A stretch of 64,000 nt of DNA from CG2-30-46-19 sp034414555 (GCA_034414555.1 DAOUMA010000009.1:46172-110171), one strand, 5' to 3'. Positions 43,583-53,189 are shown, counted from the stretch's first letter. Notes: generated by a model not told the origin, from the sequence alone. Made by a program: numbers and translations.

Positions 43583-44416
43583 ATGTATCGCATTATAGTT
43601 AAAGAAAGATTAGCTGAAAATATTCACCTTCTAGAAGTGGAGGCGCCTGAAGTAGCGAAGAAAGCACAGCCGGGGCAATTTGTCGTTGTCAGGGTTGATG
43701 AAGAAGGTGAACGGATTCCGTTAACCATCGCTGATTGGGATGAGGAAAAAGGGAGCATGACCATCATTTTCCTGGAGGTGGGCACTACTACCAGGAAGTT
43801 AGCTTGTCTTAATGCTGGAGATAGCATCCTTAATTTTGTTGGTCCATTAGGTCGCCCTACGGAGATTGACCGCTTTGGTACCGTAGTCTGTATTGCCGGT
43901 GGTGTCGGTGCTGCCTCTCTATTTCCTGTTTCTAGGTCACTGAAAGCTTACGGAAATGAGGTCATCACTATAATGGGGGCTCGAACCAAGCAGCTTATCT
44001 TTTGGGAAGAGCGCCTTCGTAGCATCAGTCACCGACTGATAATAACCACCGATGATGGCTCTTATGGTAGAAAAGGTGTGGTGACAGAGCCACTCAAAGA
44101 GCTGCTTGAGGCAAGAAAAGTTGACCGTGTAATTGCTATTGGCCCGGCTGTTATGATGAAATTTTGTTGTTTAACTACCAAGCCGTTTGGTGTCAACACC
44201 ATTGTGAGTCTAAACCCGATAATGGTCGATGGCACCGGGATGTGTGGTTGTTGCCGGGTAGCTGTGGGAGGGGAAACCAAGTTTGCTTGTGTTGATGGTC
44301 CAGATTTCGAGGGGCATAAAGTTGATTGGGATTTGCTCATGAAGCGGCAGCGTGCTTACCTTGAAGAGGAAAGGGAATCGCTGGAACTTTGGGAAACAAA
44401 TACACTTAAGAAATAA
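43583..44416 (+). CDS. NfnA-like ferredoxin-NADP reductase subunit
   Basis: A 277-aa FAD/NAD-binding reductase of the dihydroorotate dehydrogenase electron-transfer/NfnA type. It has an N-terminal flavin domain (QPGQFVVVRVDEEGERIPLT), a nucleotide-binding loop (IAGGVGAASLFPVSRSLK) and a C-terminal [2Fe-2S] motif (GTGMCGCCRVAV ... FACVDGP). With the next gene it forms NfnAB, the flavin-bifurcating NADH-dependent ferredoxin:NADP oxidoreductase of anaerobes. Its position after folD suggests balancing NADPH and ferredoxin for C1 or biosynthetic reactions. Confidence 0.88.
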   Translation: MYRIIVKERLAENIHLLEVEAPEVAKKAQPGQFVVVRVDEEGERIPLTIADWDEEKGSMTIIFLEVGTTTRKLACLNAGDSILNFVGPLGRPTEIDRFGTVVCIAGGVGAASLFPVSRSLKAYGNEVITIMGARTKQLIFWEERLRSISHRLIITTDDGSYGRKGVVTEPLKELLEARKVDRVIAIGPAVMMKFCCLTTKPFGVNTIVSLNPIMVDGTGMCGCCRVAVGGETKFACVDGPDFEGHKVDWDLLMKRQRAYLEEERESLELWETNTLKK

Positions 44417-44480
44417 GATGCTACCAGATGTCATTGGGAGCGAAGCAATCTCTGGGAAACAAAAGCAATGAGGAAACAAA

Positions 44481-45887
44481 GTGGCTGAAAGGATAAAGAT
44501 AAATCTAAATCGAGTACCGATGCCAAAGCAGAAGGTGGCGGTGAGGAGGAGGAATTTTAAGGAAGTAGCTCTAGGGTATCGTGAAGAGCAGGCTGTTGAA
44601 GAAGCCAGCCGATGTATTCAATGTAAGAAACCTAATTGCATAAAAGGCTGTCCTGTGGGGGTAAATATTCCTGAGTTTATACGGGCGGTGCGTGAAGGTG
44701 ATATGCCTGAGGCAGTGAGAATAATTAAAAATACGAATAGCCTTCCCGCCATTTGTGGCAGAGTTTGTCCTCAAGAAACGCAATGCGAAATGGTCTGTGC
44801 GTTAAATAAGAAGGGCGCTCCCATTGCTATTGGTAGACTGGAGAGATATGTGGCTGATTGGGAGCGGGCTCATCCTGAAATTGATGAAAGGCAAAAAAAG
44901 CGTGTTACCTTTAATGGTAAGAAGGTAGCGATAGTTGGTTCAGGTCCCGCGGGTTTAACTTGCGCTGCTGACCTGACTAAACTGGGATACGAAGTAACCA
45001 TTTTTGAGGCGCTCCATGTGGCTGGTGGTGTGTTAATGTATGGCATTCCCGAGTTCAGGTTGCCCAAGGACGTTGTTCAAACTGAGGTTGATTATGTGAA
45101 ATCATTGGGCGCTGAAATTAAGTTTGACCATGTAATTGGTAAGATAGCCACAGTGGACGAACTTTTACAAGATGGCTACGATGCTGTTTTCCTGGCCCCT
45201 GGGGCCGGGGCACCGATGTTTTTGAACATTCCCGGCGAAAATTTGAGTGACATCTACTCCGCCAATGAATTTCTTACTCGGACGAATTTGATGAAGGCTT
45301 ATCGCTTTCCTGAGTATGATACTCCCATAAAGGTGAGGAGGAATGTGGCTGTCATCGGTGGTGGGAATGTCGCTATGGATGCCTCAAGGTGCGCCTTGAG
45401 GCTCGGGGCTGGAGGAGTACATCTCATTTATCGGCGTTCCGAGGTGGAAATGCCAGCCAGGGCTGAAGAACGGGAAAATGCTAAAGAGGAGGGGGTCATT
45501 TTCAAGCTTTTGACAAACCCCAGCCGCTTTATTGAGGATGAATCGGGTAAGGTTAAAGCAGTTGAGTGCTATGAAATGGAATTGGGTGAACCGGATGAGA
45601 GCGGACGAAGGCGCCCAATTCGGAAGCCGGGGACTGACTTTACTATGCCCGTTGATACCGTGATTGTTGCTTTAGGCACCACACCTAACCCGATCATCCC
45701 TTCAACGACTGAAGGGCTTGAAGTTACAAAGTGGGGTACTGTGAAAGCTGATGAAGATAATGGTAGAACAAGCAAGGGCAGAGTGTGGTGTGGAGGTGAT
45801 ATGGCTACAGGAGCGGCTACGGTTATCAGCGCTATGGGGGCTGGTAAGCGAGCCGCTGCAGATATCGATACTTATTTTGAAGTGTAG
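44481..45887 (+). CDS. NfnB-like / glutamate synthase small-subunit-type oxidoreductase
   Basis: A 468-aa protein with GTG start and GAGGAAAC upstream. N-terminal cysteine-rich [4Fe-4S] region (CIQCKKPNCIKGCPVGV, then CGRVCPQETQCEMVC), first Rossmann FAD motif (VAIVGSGPAGLTCAADL), second NAD(P) motif (VAVIGGGNVAMDASRCALRL), and GGDMATGAATVISAMGAGKR. This is the architecture of GltA/NfnB proteins. With no large glutamate synthase subunit nearby and NfnA just upstream, the electron-bifurcating Nfn role is preferred over glutamate synthesis. Confidence 0.9.
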   Translation: MAERIKINLNRVPMPKQKVAVRRRNFKEVALGYREEQAVEEASRCIQCKKPNCIKGCPVGVNIPEFIRAVREGDMPEAVRIIKNTNSLPAICGRVCPQETQCEMVCALNKKGAPIAIGRLERYVADWERAHPEIDERQKKRVTFNGKKVAIVGSGPAGLTCAADLTKLGYEVTIFEALHVAGGVLMYGIPEFRLPKDVVQTEVDYVKSLGAEIKFDHVIGKIATVDELLQDGYDAVFLAPGAGAPMFLNIPGENLSDIYSANEFLTRTNLMKAYRFPEYDTPIKVRRNVAVIGGGNVAMDASRCALRLGAGGVHLIYRRSEVEMPARAEERENAKEEGVIFKLLTNPSRFIEDESGKVKAVECYEMELGEPDESGRRRPIRKPGTDFTMPVDTVIVALGTTPNPIIPSTTEGLEVTKWGTVKADEDNGRTSKGRVWCGGDMATGAATVISAMGAGKRAAADIDTYFEV

Positions 45888-45893
45888 TCTTCT

Positions 45894-46625
45894 TTAATCC
45901 TGGGGCTCGGCTTTGCCTTTCTCAATTAAGGGTAGGTATTTGCACTTAATAGCTGTCGCCTTTGAAGCCTCGCGGTCTACTTCATAGGGTTCCCCAATAA
46001 AAATTTTTCCATATTCCTTAGTTTCTCCTTTTGTGGGGTCATCAGAGTAGAATAACTTCTGCCGAGCTTCTATGATTCCTAAATCGAAGGGCATGGTAAA
46101 ATAAAGGTCGGCAAGTACCTTTTCTATTCCTAATTGATTCAATGTTCCCCAGCCACCTGATTTGTCCGAGCGGTATTTGCTCACGGGTAGTAAGCTCAGC
46201 AAGTTTGCTATGCTGAATCGTGCTATATCCTGGGAAACCCTAAGCGGGGTCACGCTGATTAATAAATCGCTGCGTAAAACTACGTTAGGAATCCAAAAGG
46301 TGGGCAGGGCGAAAAATTCCGATAACGGATTTTCCACTTCCACGAAAATGGAGTCTTTGGTATCAAGCAATAGTACATTATGAAAGTTATATCCTAAGGA
46401 TTTATATATGGGATAGATTGGCTTACCGCTTGGAGTTGCGGCGGCAATGATAATGTCAGCACTACTCACTTTCCTGATGCCTTCAATGATGGTACTAAGT
46501 ATTTGGGGGCTGGTAGTTACCGGGTATGGTGCCGGATAGTCGGCGCAGGGTTTGATTAAAATGCGCCGTGCCCAGGAAATTTGTCTTGGTAGTGTGAAAA
46601 CGAATTCGGAATCTTTAAAAATCAC
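45894..46625 (-). CDS. DUF362-like protein
   Basis: A 243-aa protein resembling the DUF362 domain: ARRILIKPCADYPAPYPVTT (compare the KPNL...PxTT start), IIEGIRKVSSADIIIAAATP and DLLISVTPLRVSQ. The 4Fe-4S ferredoxin tail present in many members is absent. Function unknown; some relatives act in iron-sulfur or cofactor processes. It is convergent with nfnB and about 46 bases downstream of the MBL-fold gene, so it may end the pepA-MBL-DUF362 transcript. Confidence 0.65.
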   Translation of the reverse strand: MIFKDSEFVFTLPRQISWARRILIKPCADYPAPYPVTTSPQILSTIIEGIRKVSSADIIIAAATPSGKPIYPIYKSLGYNFHNVLLLDTKDSIFVEVENPLSEFFALPTFWIPNVVLRSDLLISVTPLRVSQDIARFSIANLLSLLPVSKYRSDKSGGWGTLNQLGIEKVLADLYFTMPFDLGIIEARQKLFYSDDPTKGETKEYGKIFIGEPYEVDREASKATAIKCKYLPLIEKGKAEPQD

Positions 46626-46671
46626 TGGTCCTCAACTCCGGAAGAATATGCTGCCAATGGTAAAGTCTGGA

Positions 46672-47319
46672 TTACGAAGCTGGCGGTAATACAATAATTT
46701 TACTCTCAGCGGGCAGCTTCCCTGCTTGAAATTCTATCTCGCTTGTATCCCATTTCCTGACCCTCTCTGTGCCTTTAAGAAAATCTTCGACCGTGCTTAT
46801 GGGATAGGCACATTTTGTTGTCTTAAAATGCATCGGAATTATCACTTTAGGCATCAATTGAGTGCATAGCCGGCTTGCTTCAGCAGCATCTATGGTGAAA
46901 AACCCACCCACGGGAATGAATAATATATCCACGTCGCCAACTGAGGCTATTTGTTCCTGGCTAAGCAAATGTCCTAAGTCTCCCAGGTGGCAAAGCCTGA
47001 TGCCATCGACGGTAAAACAAAATACAGTATTACCTCCCCGTTCCTTTCCTTTAGATTTATCATGGTAGGTGGCAATGCCTTTAAACTCGATACCACGGAC
47101 ATCTTTAATGCCGCTACCTTTGATTATTTGTGGTTGTCCTCGCACTGCGGAGACATTGTTATGGTCACTGTGGTCATGGCTTACAATAATGATATCAGCA
47201 CTTTCCTTAATTGGAGAGTAATTGATGCCTCCGCCGACGGCATAGGGGTCGGTAATTAGCTTTGTTCCTTTCTCAGAGGTAATCAAGAAACAGGAATGTC
47301 CCAGCCACTTCACCTTCAT
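46672..47319 (-). CDS. MBL-fold metal-dependent hydrolase (UlaG/UPF0173-like)
   Basis: A 215-aa metallo-beta-lactamase-fold protein. MKVKWLGHSCFLITSEKGTK, the metal motif HxHxDH in VSHDHSDHNNV, LCHLGDLGHLLS and KVIIPMHFKTT mark all the metal-ligand loops. Relatives include L-ascorbate-6-phosphate lactonase, but most are uncharacterised. Its ATG overlaps the stop of pepA by four bases (ATGA), so the two are coupled. Confidence 0.88.
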   Translation of the reverse strand: MKVKWLGHSCFLITSEKGTKLITDPYAVGGGINYSPIKESADIIIVSHDHSDHNNVSAVRGQPQIIKGSGIKDVRGIEFKGIATYHDKSKGKERGGNTVFCFTVDGIRLCHLGDLGHLLSQEQIASVGDVDILFIPVGGFFTIDAAEASRLCTQLMPKVIIPMHFKTTKCAYPISTVEDFLKGTERVRKWDTSEIEFQAGKLPAESKIIVLPPAS

Positions 47320-48821
47320 CCTGACCCTCCTTGCTTGGCTAATGACAAAGCCAGTTCCGCTAATGTTCTTACTCCTACGCCGGTAGCTCCTTTCACGATA
47401 TAGCCGCTCTCTTTATCGCTATAGGCAGTACCAGCGATATCAATATGAGCCCAGGGGATATCCGCGATGAATTCAGCCAGGAAGAGAGCCGCAGTGATAG
47501 CCCCGCCATATCTGTTACCGGTATTTTTGATATCAGCAATCACGCTTTCGTTTTGCTCCTTATATTCCTCAGGCAGTGGCATTTGCCACAGTTTCTCTCC
47601 AGCTTTGTTAGCAGCTCTGACAATTTCATCCGCCAGTTGCTGGTTATTGCTGAACAGCCCGCTATAGTTATTGCCTAGTGCAACCCGGCAGGCTCCAGTT
47701 AAAGTAGCCAGGTCTATTAACGGAGATAATTTTTGTTTTACCGCATAGCTTAAAGCGTCAGCTAAAATAAGCCTTCCCTCGGCATCGGTGCTTATTATTT
47801 CTATAGTTTTGCCGTTCATCGCTGTTAATATGTCTCCCGGCTTTAGAGCATTACCACTGGGCATGTTTTCCACTGCTGGGATTATAGCGGTAACATTGAT
47901 TTTAAGTTTCAGTTGAGCAATGGCGGCTAACGCCGCTATAACCGCAGCACCGCCAGCCATGTCATCTTTCATCTCACCCATGCCCTCTGAAGTTTTAATG
48001 GAAATTCCTCCAGAATCAAATGTTACTCCTTTGCCCAGGAAGCCAGCAGTGTCCTGGGAAGCTGGATTACCTTTGTAGCCCAGCGTTATCAACTTCGGTG
48101 GCTGGCTGCTTCCACTTGCCACCCCTAAGAGTGCACCCATACCCATCGCTTCCATATCCTTGGAATCAAAAACTTTGAATTCCAGGTTATATTTGGTGGC
48201 TATCTCTCGGGCTATTTCAGTCATTCGAGGGGGGGTCATCTGGTTAGCTGGCTCGTTAACCATGTCACGGGCAGTTGCCGTAGTTTCCGCCATTATCTTG
48301 CCATTTTCAATGCCATGGCTGACAGATGCCACTTGAAAGCTGTTGGCTGTTATTAGCATTTCTGCTATCTCTTCATATTCTGGCTTTTTATACCTGGTGA
48401 AATGGTAAAGGCCGAGAAGGCTGCCCTCAGTGATTGCTTCTGCAGAATCTTGTGGTTCAATATTGCTTGTTCCCACCCCATGGAGTACCGTGGCTACCTT
48501 GTGACAATTTAATTTGCGTAGTGAGCGAGAAAAATCGCCGGCTACCCTGCGTACCTTGTCTAAATTGAAGTCTTCTCTTTTACCTAATCCTGCCACAGCC
48601 ACTATCCTGCTGGGCAGCTTGCCAAGCGTGTGAATGATGGTAACTTCTCCAGGTTTGCCCTTAATCGCTGCCTGATTAATAAGCTGGCTCACCGCCCGGT
48701 CTAAAGCTTTATCGACAGCAGCGGTGGCGCCATCAAGCTGTTTCACCCCCTCAAAAAGGTTGACCACGAGGGCATCGGCTTTGCTCTCGGTTATATCACC
48801 AATTACAGCCTTAATTTCCAT
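47316..48821 (-). CDS. pepA: leucyl aminopeptidase (M17)
   Basis: A 501-aa cytosolic zinc/manganese aminopeptidase. The catalytic domain has KGVTFDSGGISIKTSEGMGE (metal-binding Lys/Asp), KDDMAGGAAVIAALAAI and the signature STDAEGRLILADALSYA, in which the usual Asn is Ser. The N-terminal macro-like domain carries VVNLFEGVKQLDGATAAVDK. Intact length for the family. It precedes the MBL-fold gene in one operon. Confidence 0.94.
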   Translation of the reverse strand: MEIKAVIGDITESKADALVVNLFEGVKQLDGATAAVDKALDRAVSQLINQAAIKGKPGEVTIIHTLGKLPSRIVAVAGLGKREDFNLDKVRRVAGDFSRSLRKLNCHKVATVLHGVGTSNIEPQDSAEAITEGSLLGLYHFTRYKKPEYEEIAEMLITANSFQVASVSHGIENGKIMAETTATARDMVNEPANQMTPPRMTEIAREIATKYNLEFKVFDSKDMEAMGMGALLGVASGSSQPPKLITLGYKGNPASQDTAGFLGKGVTFDSGGISIKTSEGMGEMKDDMAGGAAVIAALAAIAQLKLKINVTAIIPAVENMPSGNALKPGDILTAMNGKTIEIISTDAEGRLILADALSYAVKQKLSPLIDLATLTGACRVALGNNYSGLFSNNQQLADEIVRAANKAGEKLWQMPLPEEYKEQNESVIADIKNTGNRYGGAITAALFLAEFIADIPWAHIDIAGTAYSDKESGYIVKGATGVGVRTLAELALSLAKQGGSG

Positions 48822-48904
48822 TATCCTTCACCGAGTCAAATAAAAATCTTCAATGAAACTATTATTTTAACCTATTTGGCTGTAATAATGAAGAGGGTGT
48901 ACCA

Positions 48905-49030
48905 GATTGCTTCGCGCTGGTGCTCCTCGCAATGACGGAAGGGGTCATTGCGAGCGAAGCGTGGCAATCCCAATGACAGAGCAAAAATGGAAAAAGTCAG
49001 TATGAAGCTGAAAGCTGATAGCTACTGCAG
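48905..49030. repeat. dispersed inverted-repeat element upstream of tRNA-Lys
   Basis: GATTGC at 48905 and GCAATC at 48964-48969 close a long imperfect palindrome, in the middle of which CTCGCAATGAC faces GTCATTGCGAG. The right part (AATGACAGAGCAAAAATGG, then AAGCTGAAAGCTGATAGCTA) is the inverted copy of material at 40790-40860. It lies in the 253-base gap between pepA and the tRNA. Confidence 0.65.
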
Positions 49031-49074
49031 TTTCTTGTCTTTATATTTTCTAGGTGATAACATAAATTTTTGGT

Positions 49075-49150
<76 letters not shown>

Positions 49151-49184
49151 AGTAGCCAATTTAGCTTCAAAATTCGGTTTGGAG

Positions 49185-49206
49185 GCGCCTGAAAGGGTGC
49201 TTTTTT
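49185..49206 (+). terminator. terminator after tRNA-Lys
   Basis: GCGCC (49185-49189) pairs with GGTGC (49196-49200, one G-U) around TGAAAG, followed at once by TTTTTT. Confidence 0.65.
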
Positions 49207-49298
49207 GGTTAATCCGGCCGCCTGACTGTTAGATTTCAGGTAACTTTCGCCCCCAATTTTAAAGCTAGAAAAAGTGTTTCAAAGGCTGGGAACATTGT

Positions 49299-49346
49299 AC
49301 TGACTTTTAATCGGCCGGTTCATGGTTCGAGTCCCGTCTCCGCTCA
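49299..49346 (+). pseudogene. degenerate 3' half of a tRNA-Lys gene
   Basis: CTGACTTTTAATCGGCCGGT and GGTTCGAGTCCCGT align with the anticodon-to-3' half of the intact tRNA-Lys, with TTT in place of CTT. The T-stem no longer pairs, the acceptor/CCA end is lost, and the 5' half is absent apart from a trace (ATTGTA). It lies in the 467 bases between the tRNA and the first GH57 gene, which otherwise contain only two terminators. Confidence 0.7.
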
Positions 49347-49390
49347 AATTGGCCCGGAAGACGGATTTCAGCTTTAAAACTAGTGAGATG

Positions 49391-49413
49391 ACCGCCACGA
49401 CAGGCGGTTTTTT
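49391..49413 (+). terminator. stem-loop terminator
   Basis: ACCGCC (49391-49396) pairs with GGCGGT (49403-49408) around ACGACA, followed by a run of T. It lies after the tRNA remnant and about 200 bases before the GH57 operon. Confidence 0.65.
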
Positions 49414-49617
49414 CTTTGGAAAACCCGTAATACGACCGTAGCCCAGTTTAACCTTCTTCAAAATAGTGATAACCGAGCTATATTTTTGAAGTTTCTTGGC
49501 TATAGACCTTAAGCTCAAATTCGAGAAGTTACTTTGCGACCTAAGTGTATGATAGAATAAGCGGGATTACTTACTCTCTTTGAATTACCTGGATAAGATT
49601 TTCACTCGGAGGTACAT

Positions 49618-50913
49618 ATGATTTACTGGGCTCAGTTATTGCATTTCTATCAGCCGCCGACTCAGGTGCCGTCGGTCCTAAAAAAGATATGTGACGAATC
49701 CTACCGCCCTCTACTTCAAGTCTTTGAGGAGTATCCCAACGCTCGGGTAACCATAAACTTCAACGGCGTCTTGACTGATATGATGATGGACTGTGGCCAT
49801 GGAGATGTAATTGAGGGCTTCAGAAACCTTGCCGAGAAGAGCCAGCTGGAATTCACCGGAACGGGCAAATACCATCCTATTCTCCCCTTAATACCCAAGG
49901 AAGAAGTAAAAAGGCAGATAGACTTGAACACACAGACCAATCGCCACTTCTTTGGAAAGACATATGCACCCCAAGGATTCTTTCCCCCGGAGATGTGCTA
50001 CAGCCAAGATATTCTGCAGCCTATGGTCAAGTCAGGTTATCGCTGGATTATCCTGAGTGGTATCGCCTGCCCCGCTGAATGGCCTATGGATATTATTTAC
50101 CGGGTAAAGTGTGATGGACAGGAGATAGCGGTTTTCTTCCGAGACGACGTGCTCAGCAATAGAATAAGCTTTAAAGCCCTGAAAGCTAAGGAGTTCATTG
50201 CTCACTTGGAGGAATGGCAGGGTAAAAGAGAGAATATTTATGTAGTCACAGCTATGGATGCCGAAACTTATGGCCACCACATCCAGGGTTGGGAGAGAAC
50301 ATTCTTGGCCAGGGTTTACGAGGAGCTAGAACCACCTGCGGAGCCCCTTGAAGAAGTTAAGCAAGCTAAGACACTAGCTGGGCAGCATGCTGCCCTTTTG
50401 ACGAATAACGAAGTTGCTGGCAAAATTCAGATGGTTACCATCAGCGAACTTCTTGACCTCTTTCCTCAAGGTCAAACGATAGAGCCTAAGCCGTCTTCCT
50501 GGAGCACTACGGCCGATGACATGAAAGTCGGCAACTATTATCCCTTGTGGCAAGACAAGAAGAATGAGGTGCACCGTCTCCAGTGGGAACACTTGAGTAT
50601 ATGCATTGAATTGGTAGACAAAGCACTCCAGTGTGCTGATAATGAGGAAAGTCGGCACTCTGCTGCCATTGCTCGGGGACTTCTGGATCGCGCTGAACAT
50701 AGTTGCCAGATGTGGTGGGCCAGTAACAAGCCTATGTGGGACATCAACCTCATCCACATGGGCCTACTCGACCAAGTGCGAACTGTAGTTAACGCCTACC
50801 GGGCTATAAACAAGAGTGAGGGTGATGAGAAGACCAAACGAGAATATTATTACCGCATAGTTGCTGCCAGGGATATAAGACATAAACTGGAAGACCGGCT
50901 ATTTGTGCAATAA
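49618..50913 (+). CDS. glycoside hydrolase family 57 protein
   Basis: A 431-aa GH57 enzyme acting on alpha-glucans by a retaining mechanism. Conserved regions in order: HFYQPP (HQP-type region 1), LEFTGTGKYHPILPLI (region 2), GFFPPEMCYS, whose Glu is the expected nucleophile, and TAMDAETYGHH, whose Asp is the acid/base. Possible roles are amylase, glucanotransferase or branching enzyme. No GH13 branching enzyme is seen in the cluster, so branching is an attractive but unproven role. GGAGG precedes the ATG. The next gene, 20 bases on, is a paralogue. Confidence 0.9.
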   Translation: MIYWAQLLHFYQPPTQVPSVLKKICDESYRPLLQVFEEYPNARVTINFNGVLTDMMMDCGHGDVIEGFRNLAEKSQLEFTGTGKYHPILPLIPKEEVKRQIDLNTQTNRHFFGKTYAPQGFFPPEMCYSQDILQPMVKSGYRWIILSGIACPAEWPMDIIYRVKCDGQEIAVFFRDDVLSNRISFKALKAKEFIAHLEEWQGKRENIYVVTAMDAETYGHHIQGWERTFLARVYEELEPPAEPLEEVKQAKTLAGQHAALLTNNEVAGKIQMVTISELLDLFPQGQTIEPKPSSWSTTADDMKVGNYYPLWQDKKNEVHRLQWEHLSICIELVDKALQCADNEESRHSAAIARGLLDRAEHSCQMWWASNKPMWDINLIHMGLLDQVRTVVNAYRAINKSEGDEKTKREYYYRIVAARDIRHKLEDRLFVQ

Positions 50914-50932
50914 TGCTGTAAAGGATAAACCA

Positions 50933-52162
50933 ATGTACTGGAGCAATTTCCTTCACATATATCAACCACCAACTCAGACTGAGACAATAGTCCGCAAAGT
51001 CACCGAGGAAAGCTATCGGACGCTGGTGCGTGTTTTGAGGGAAGCACCTGGAGGCAAAATCACCCTCAACATAAGTGCTGTCCTCACAGAACAGCTCGCC
51101 AGATATGGGCTTGATGATGTGATTCATGGTCTTCGCGAATTAGCCGAGCGAGGGCAGGTCGAGTTCACCGGCAGTGCCATGTATCACCCTATCCTGCCTC
51201 TCATTCCCAAGGACGAGGTTATCAGGCAGATCAAACTCAATAATGAGGTTAATCGGCGCTATTTTGGGGAAGTGTACAAACCTACTGGCTTTTTCCCCCC
51301 GGAGATGTGCTATAGTTACGAAGTAGCCCAAACTGTGGCCGGGCTTGGCTTTCGTTGGATAATTGTGGACGAACTTTCCTTTAAGGGGAAGATTGGCTCC
51401 GTTAAGTACGACCGACTTTATAAGGTAGAGGGACTCGGAGATTTCTTGGTGTTCTTCAAGGAACGCCCCTTCAGTGCTGGCATTACCTATGGCACATATC
51501 CCTCAGCAGAACCTTTTCTGGCAGCTCTAAAGGGCGGGCTAGAAAAACATAGCTATCTTCTCACAGGCACTGATGGCGAAGTCTATGGACACCATCGCCC
51601 GGGGCAGGAGAAATTACTTTCTGAAGTTTTTGCTCAAGGGATTCCCAAGACCTGCACTATCTCGGAACTTATCCAGAACTTCGGTCGAGTGGAGATGGTA
51701 AATCCCCTTCCTTCCTCTTGGAGCACCTGGGAAGATGAAATGGCACAGGGCATTCCTTATCCTCAATGGCAGTATCCGGGGCATGAGCTGCACAGGCTGC
51801 AATGGCAGCTCACCGATTTTGTATTGCACACTGTTAAGGGAGCTCCACCAGATGCACCTGGATTTCCTGAGGCACGTAGACTTCTGGACGAAGGACTGCA
51901 TAGCTGCCAGTACTGGTGGGCCAGTTGCCGGCCCTGGTGGAGTGTGGAAATGATTGAGTGGGGTGCCCAGAAACTATACCAGGCTGTGGAGGTGTTGGGT
52001 GACGCTGTCGATAGAAAAACGAAGGGAAAAGCCAGCAGACTGTTTCAAGCAGTGGTAAGCCAGGCAAAGCAATGGCAGGAATCAGGCGAAGCCCAGCGTC
52101 TGAAACTGAAATATAGAAAGGAACACCCCGAGGTTTCCACCGAACTTACTTTTGGGGGGTAG
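50933..52162 (+). CDS. glycoside hydrolase family 57 protein, paralogue
   Basis: A 409-aa GH57 enzyme starting MYWSNFLHIYQPP, with AAAGGA upstream; the open frame runs ten codons further back across the end of the preceding gene. Regions: VEFTGSAMYHPILPLI, GFFPPEMCYSYEVA (nucleophile Glu) and TGTDGEVYGHHRP (acid Asp). Clearly a duplicate of the gene before it, with the alpha-helical C-terminal region LQWQ...SCQYWWAS matching LQWE...SCQMWWAS. Two diverged copies may handle different linkages or chain lengths. Confidence 0.9.
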   Translation: MYWSNFLHIYQPPTQTETIVRKVTEESYRTLVRVLREAPGGKITLNISAVLTEQLARYGLDDVIHGLRELAERGQVEFTGSAMYHPILPLIPKDEVIRQIKLNNEVNRRYFGEVYKPTGFFPPEMCYSYEVAQTVAGLGFRWIIVDELSFKGKIGSVKYDRLYKVEGLGDFLVFFKERPFSAGITYGTYPSAEPFLAALKGGLEKHSYLLTGTDGEVYGHHRPGQEKLLSEVFAQGIPKTCTISELIQNFGRVEMVNPLPSSWSTWEDEMAQGIPYPQWQYPGHELHRLQWQLTDFVLHTVKGAPPDAPGFPEARRLLDEGLHSCQYWWASCRPWWSVEMIEWGAQKLYQAVEVLGDAVDRKTKGKASRLFQAVVSQAKQWQESGEAQRLKLKYRKEHPEVSTELTFGG

Positions 52163-52175
52163 AGAGCGAGATATT

Positions 52176-53189
52176 ATGAAGTGTGCTTACGTCATCCTTG
52201 CCTTTCATGCCCATGAGCCGCTGTGGGACTTGCCCAACGAGCTTATTGCCCTGGTGGATGACCCCGAAATACACGATGCCATTCGGGGAGAGAACTATGT
52301 TCTAAAAAGGGCGCGGGAGGAACGTGATATATACGCCCACCTAGTACAAACGGCGGAATCACTGGAGGCGCCGGTAGCTTTGGATGTCACCAATGAACTT
52401 CTGGTGCAATTAGCTTGGTATATACCGGAGAGCTTCCAGAACTTGGCTGCGGCTTACAAAAACGGCACTATATATCCGTTATACACACATGCCCACCATA
52501 CCCATGCCGCCTTACTTACTTCCGATGAGATAGCTGATGAACTTCGTCTCAATATGGAACTACTTCACAAGGTGATGGGCATCCCCGAGCCAAGACATCG
52601 TGGTGCGTTTCCCACTGAAGGGTCTGTGGATGCAGCTAAGCTAGCTGCCTATAAAGACAGCGGAATGGAGTACATTGTCTTTCCCCACCTGAGTGACCGC
52701 AAGACACACTTCGCCGTGGATGGCAAAGGCGATGTCCAATACCGTGCCTTTTTGGTGGGGCCTGATATGCTGGCGCTCCCCCGCCATTTCCCGGTATCTC
52801 AACACATCTGGCGACCGATAACTCGTCATGACCCCGAAGGTGTGAAAAATCAGGGATATATTCTGGGAAAGTACTGGGTCTTTGCCGAAGAATATCGCAA
52901 TAAATCTTATATTCCTTTTCCCATATCCTGGGAGGAAGCAGTAGCCGAGTATACCGCAGTGCTGGAAAATGCACTGACGGAGTTGCCTCACCAAGGGTTA
53001 ATCCTCTACATTCAGGACCTGGAACTCATGGACTTCGGTGATATCGCCCTGCGGATAATAGAGCAAGCTTGGAAAAATGTGATTACTAAGAAGATTGCCG
53101 AAGTGCGCTTTATAAATCCTGATGATTATCTGGAGAGCTTAGGCGATATAGCGAAGCTGCCCCGTGTTCGCTTTCATCAAATCTCCTGA
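52176..53189 (+). CDS. GH57-like protein, N-terminal part of a gene split by TGA
   Basis: A 337-aa glycoside-hydrolase-57-like catalytic region: AFHAHEPLWDLP (region 1), THAHHTHAALL, RGAFPTEGS (candidate nucleophile Glu) and ILYIQDLELMDFG (candidate acid Asp). Start at ATG 52176 (GAGAGCGAG upstream). The frame stops at TGA 53187-53189, but the same frame then stays open for 292 codons to 54065. The product is therefore probably the front part of a protein of about 630 aa, interrupted by one nonsense codon or now expressed as two pieces. Substrate probably an alpha-glucan or a related sugar polymer. Confidence 0.75.
   Translation: MKCAYVILAFHAHEPLWDLPNELIALVDDPEIHDAIRGENYVLKRAREERDIYAHLVQTAESLEAPVALDVTNELLVQLAWYIPESFQNLAAAYKNGTIYPLYTHAHHTHAALLTSDEIADELRLNMELLHKVMGIPEPRHRGAFPTEGSVDAAKLAAYKDSGMEYIVFPHLSDRKTHFAVDGKGDVQYRAFLVGPDMLALPRHFPVSQHIWRPITRHDPEGVKNQGYILGKYWVFAEEYRNKSYIPFPISWEEAVAEYTAVLENALTELPHQGLILYIQDLELMDFGDIALRIIEQAWKNVITKKIAEVRFINPDDYLESLGDIAKLPRVRFHQIS

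Noticed and set aside
44481..45887. Glutamate synthase small subunit working with a large subunit
   Set aside because: No large subunit is nearby and an NfnA-type gene lies directly upstream, so the Nfn assignment is preferred.
53187..53189. Selenocysteine insertion at the TGA
   Set aside because: The site is not in a known selenoprotein context, no Cys homologue position is known here, and no convincing SECIS-like hairpin was seen just after it.
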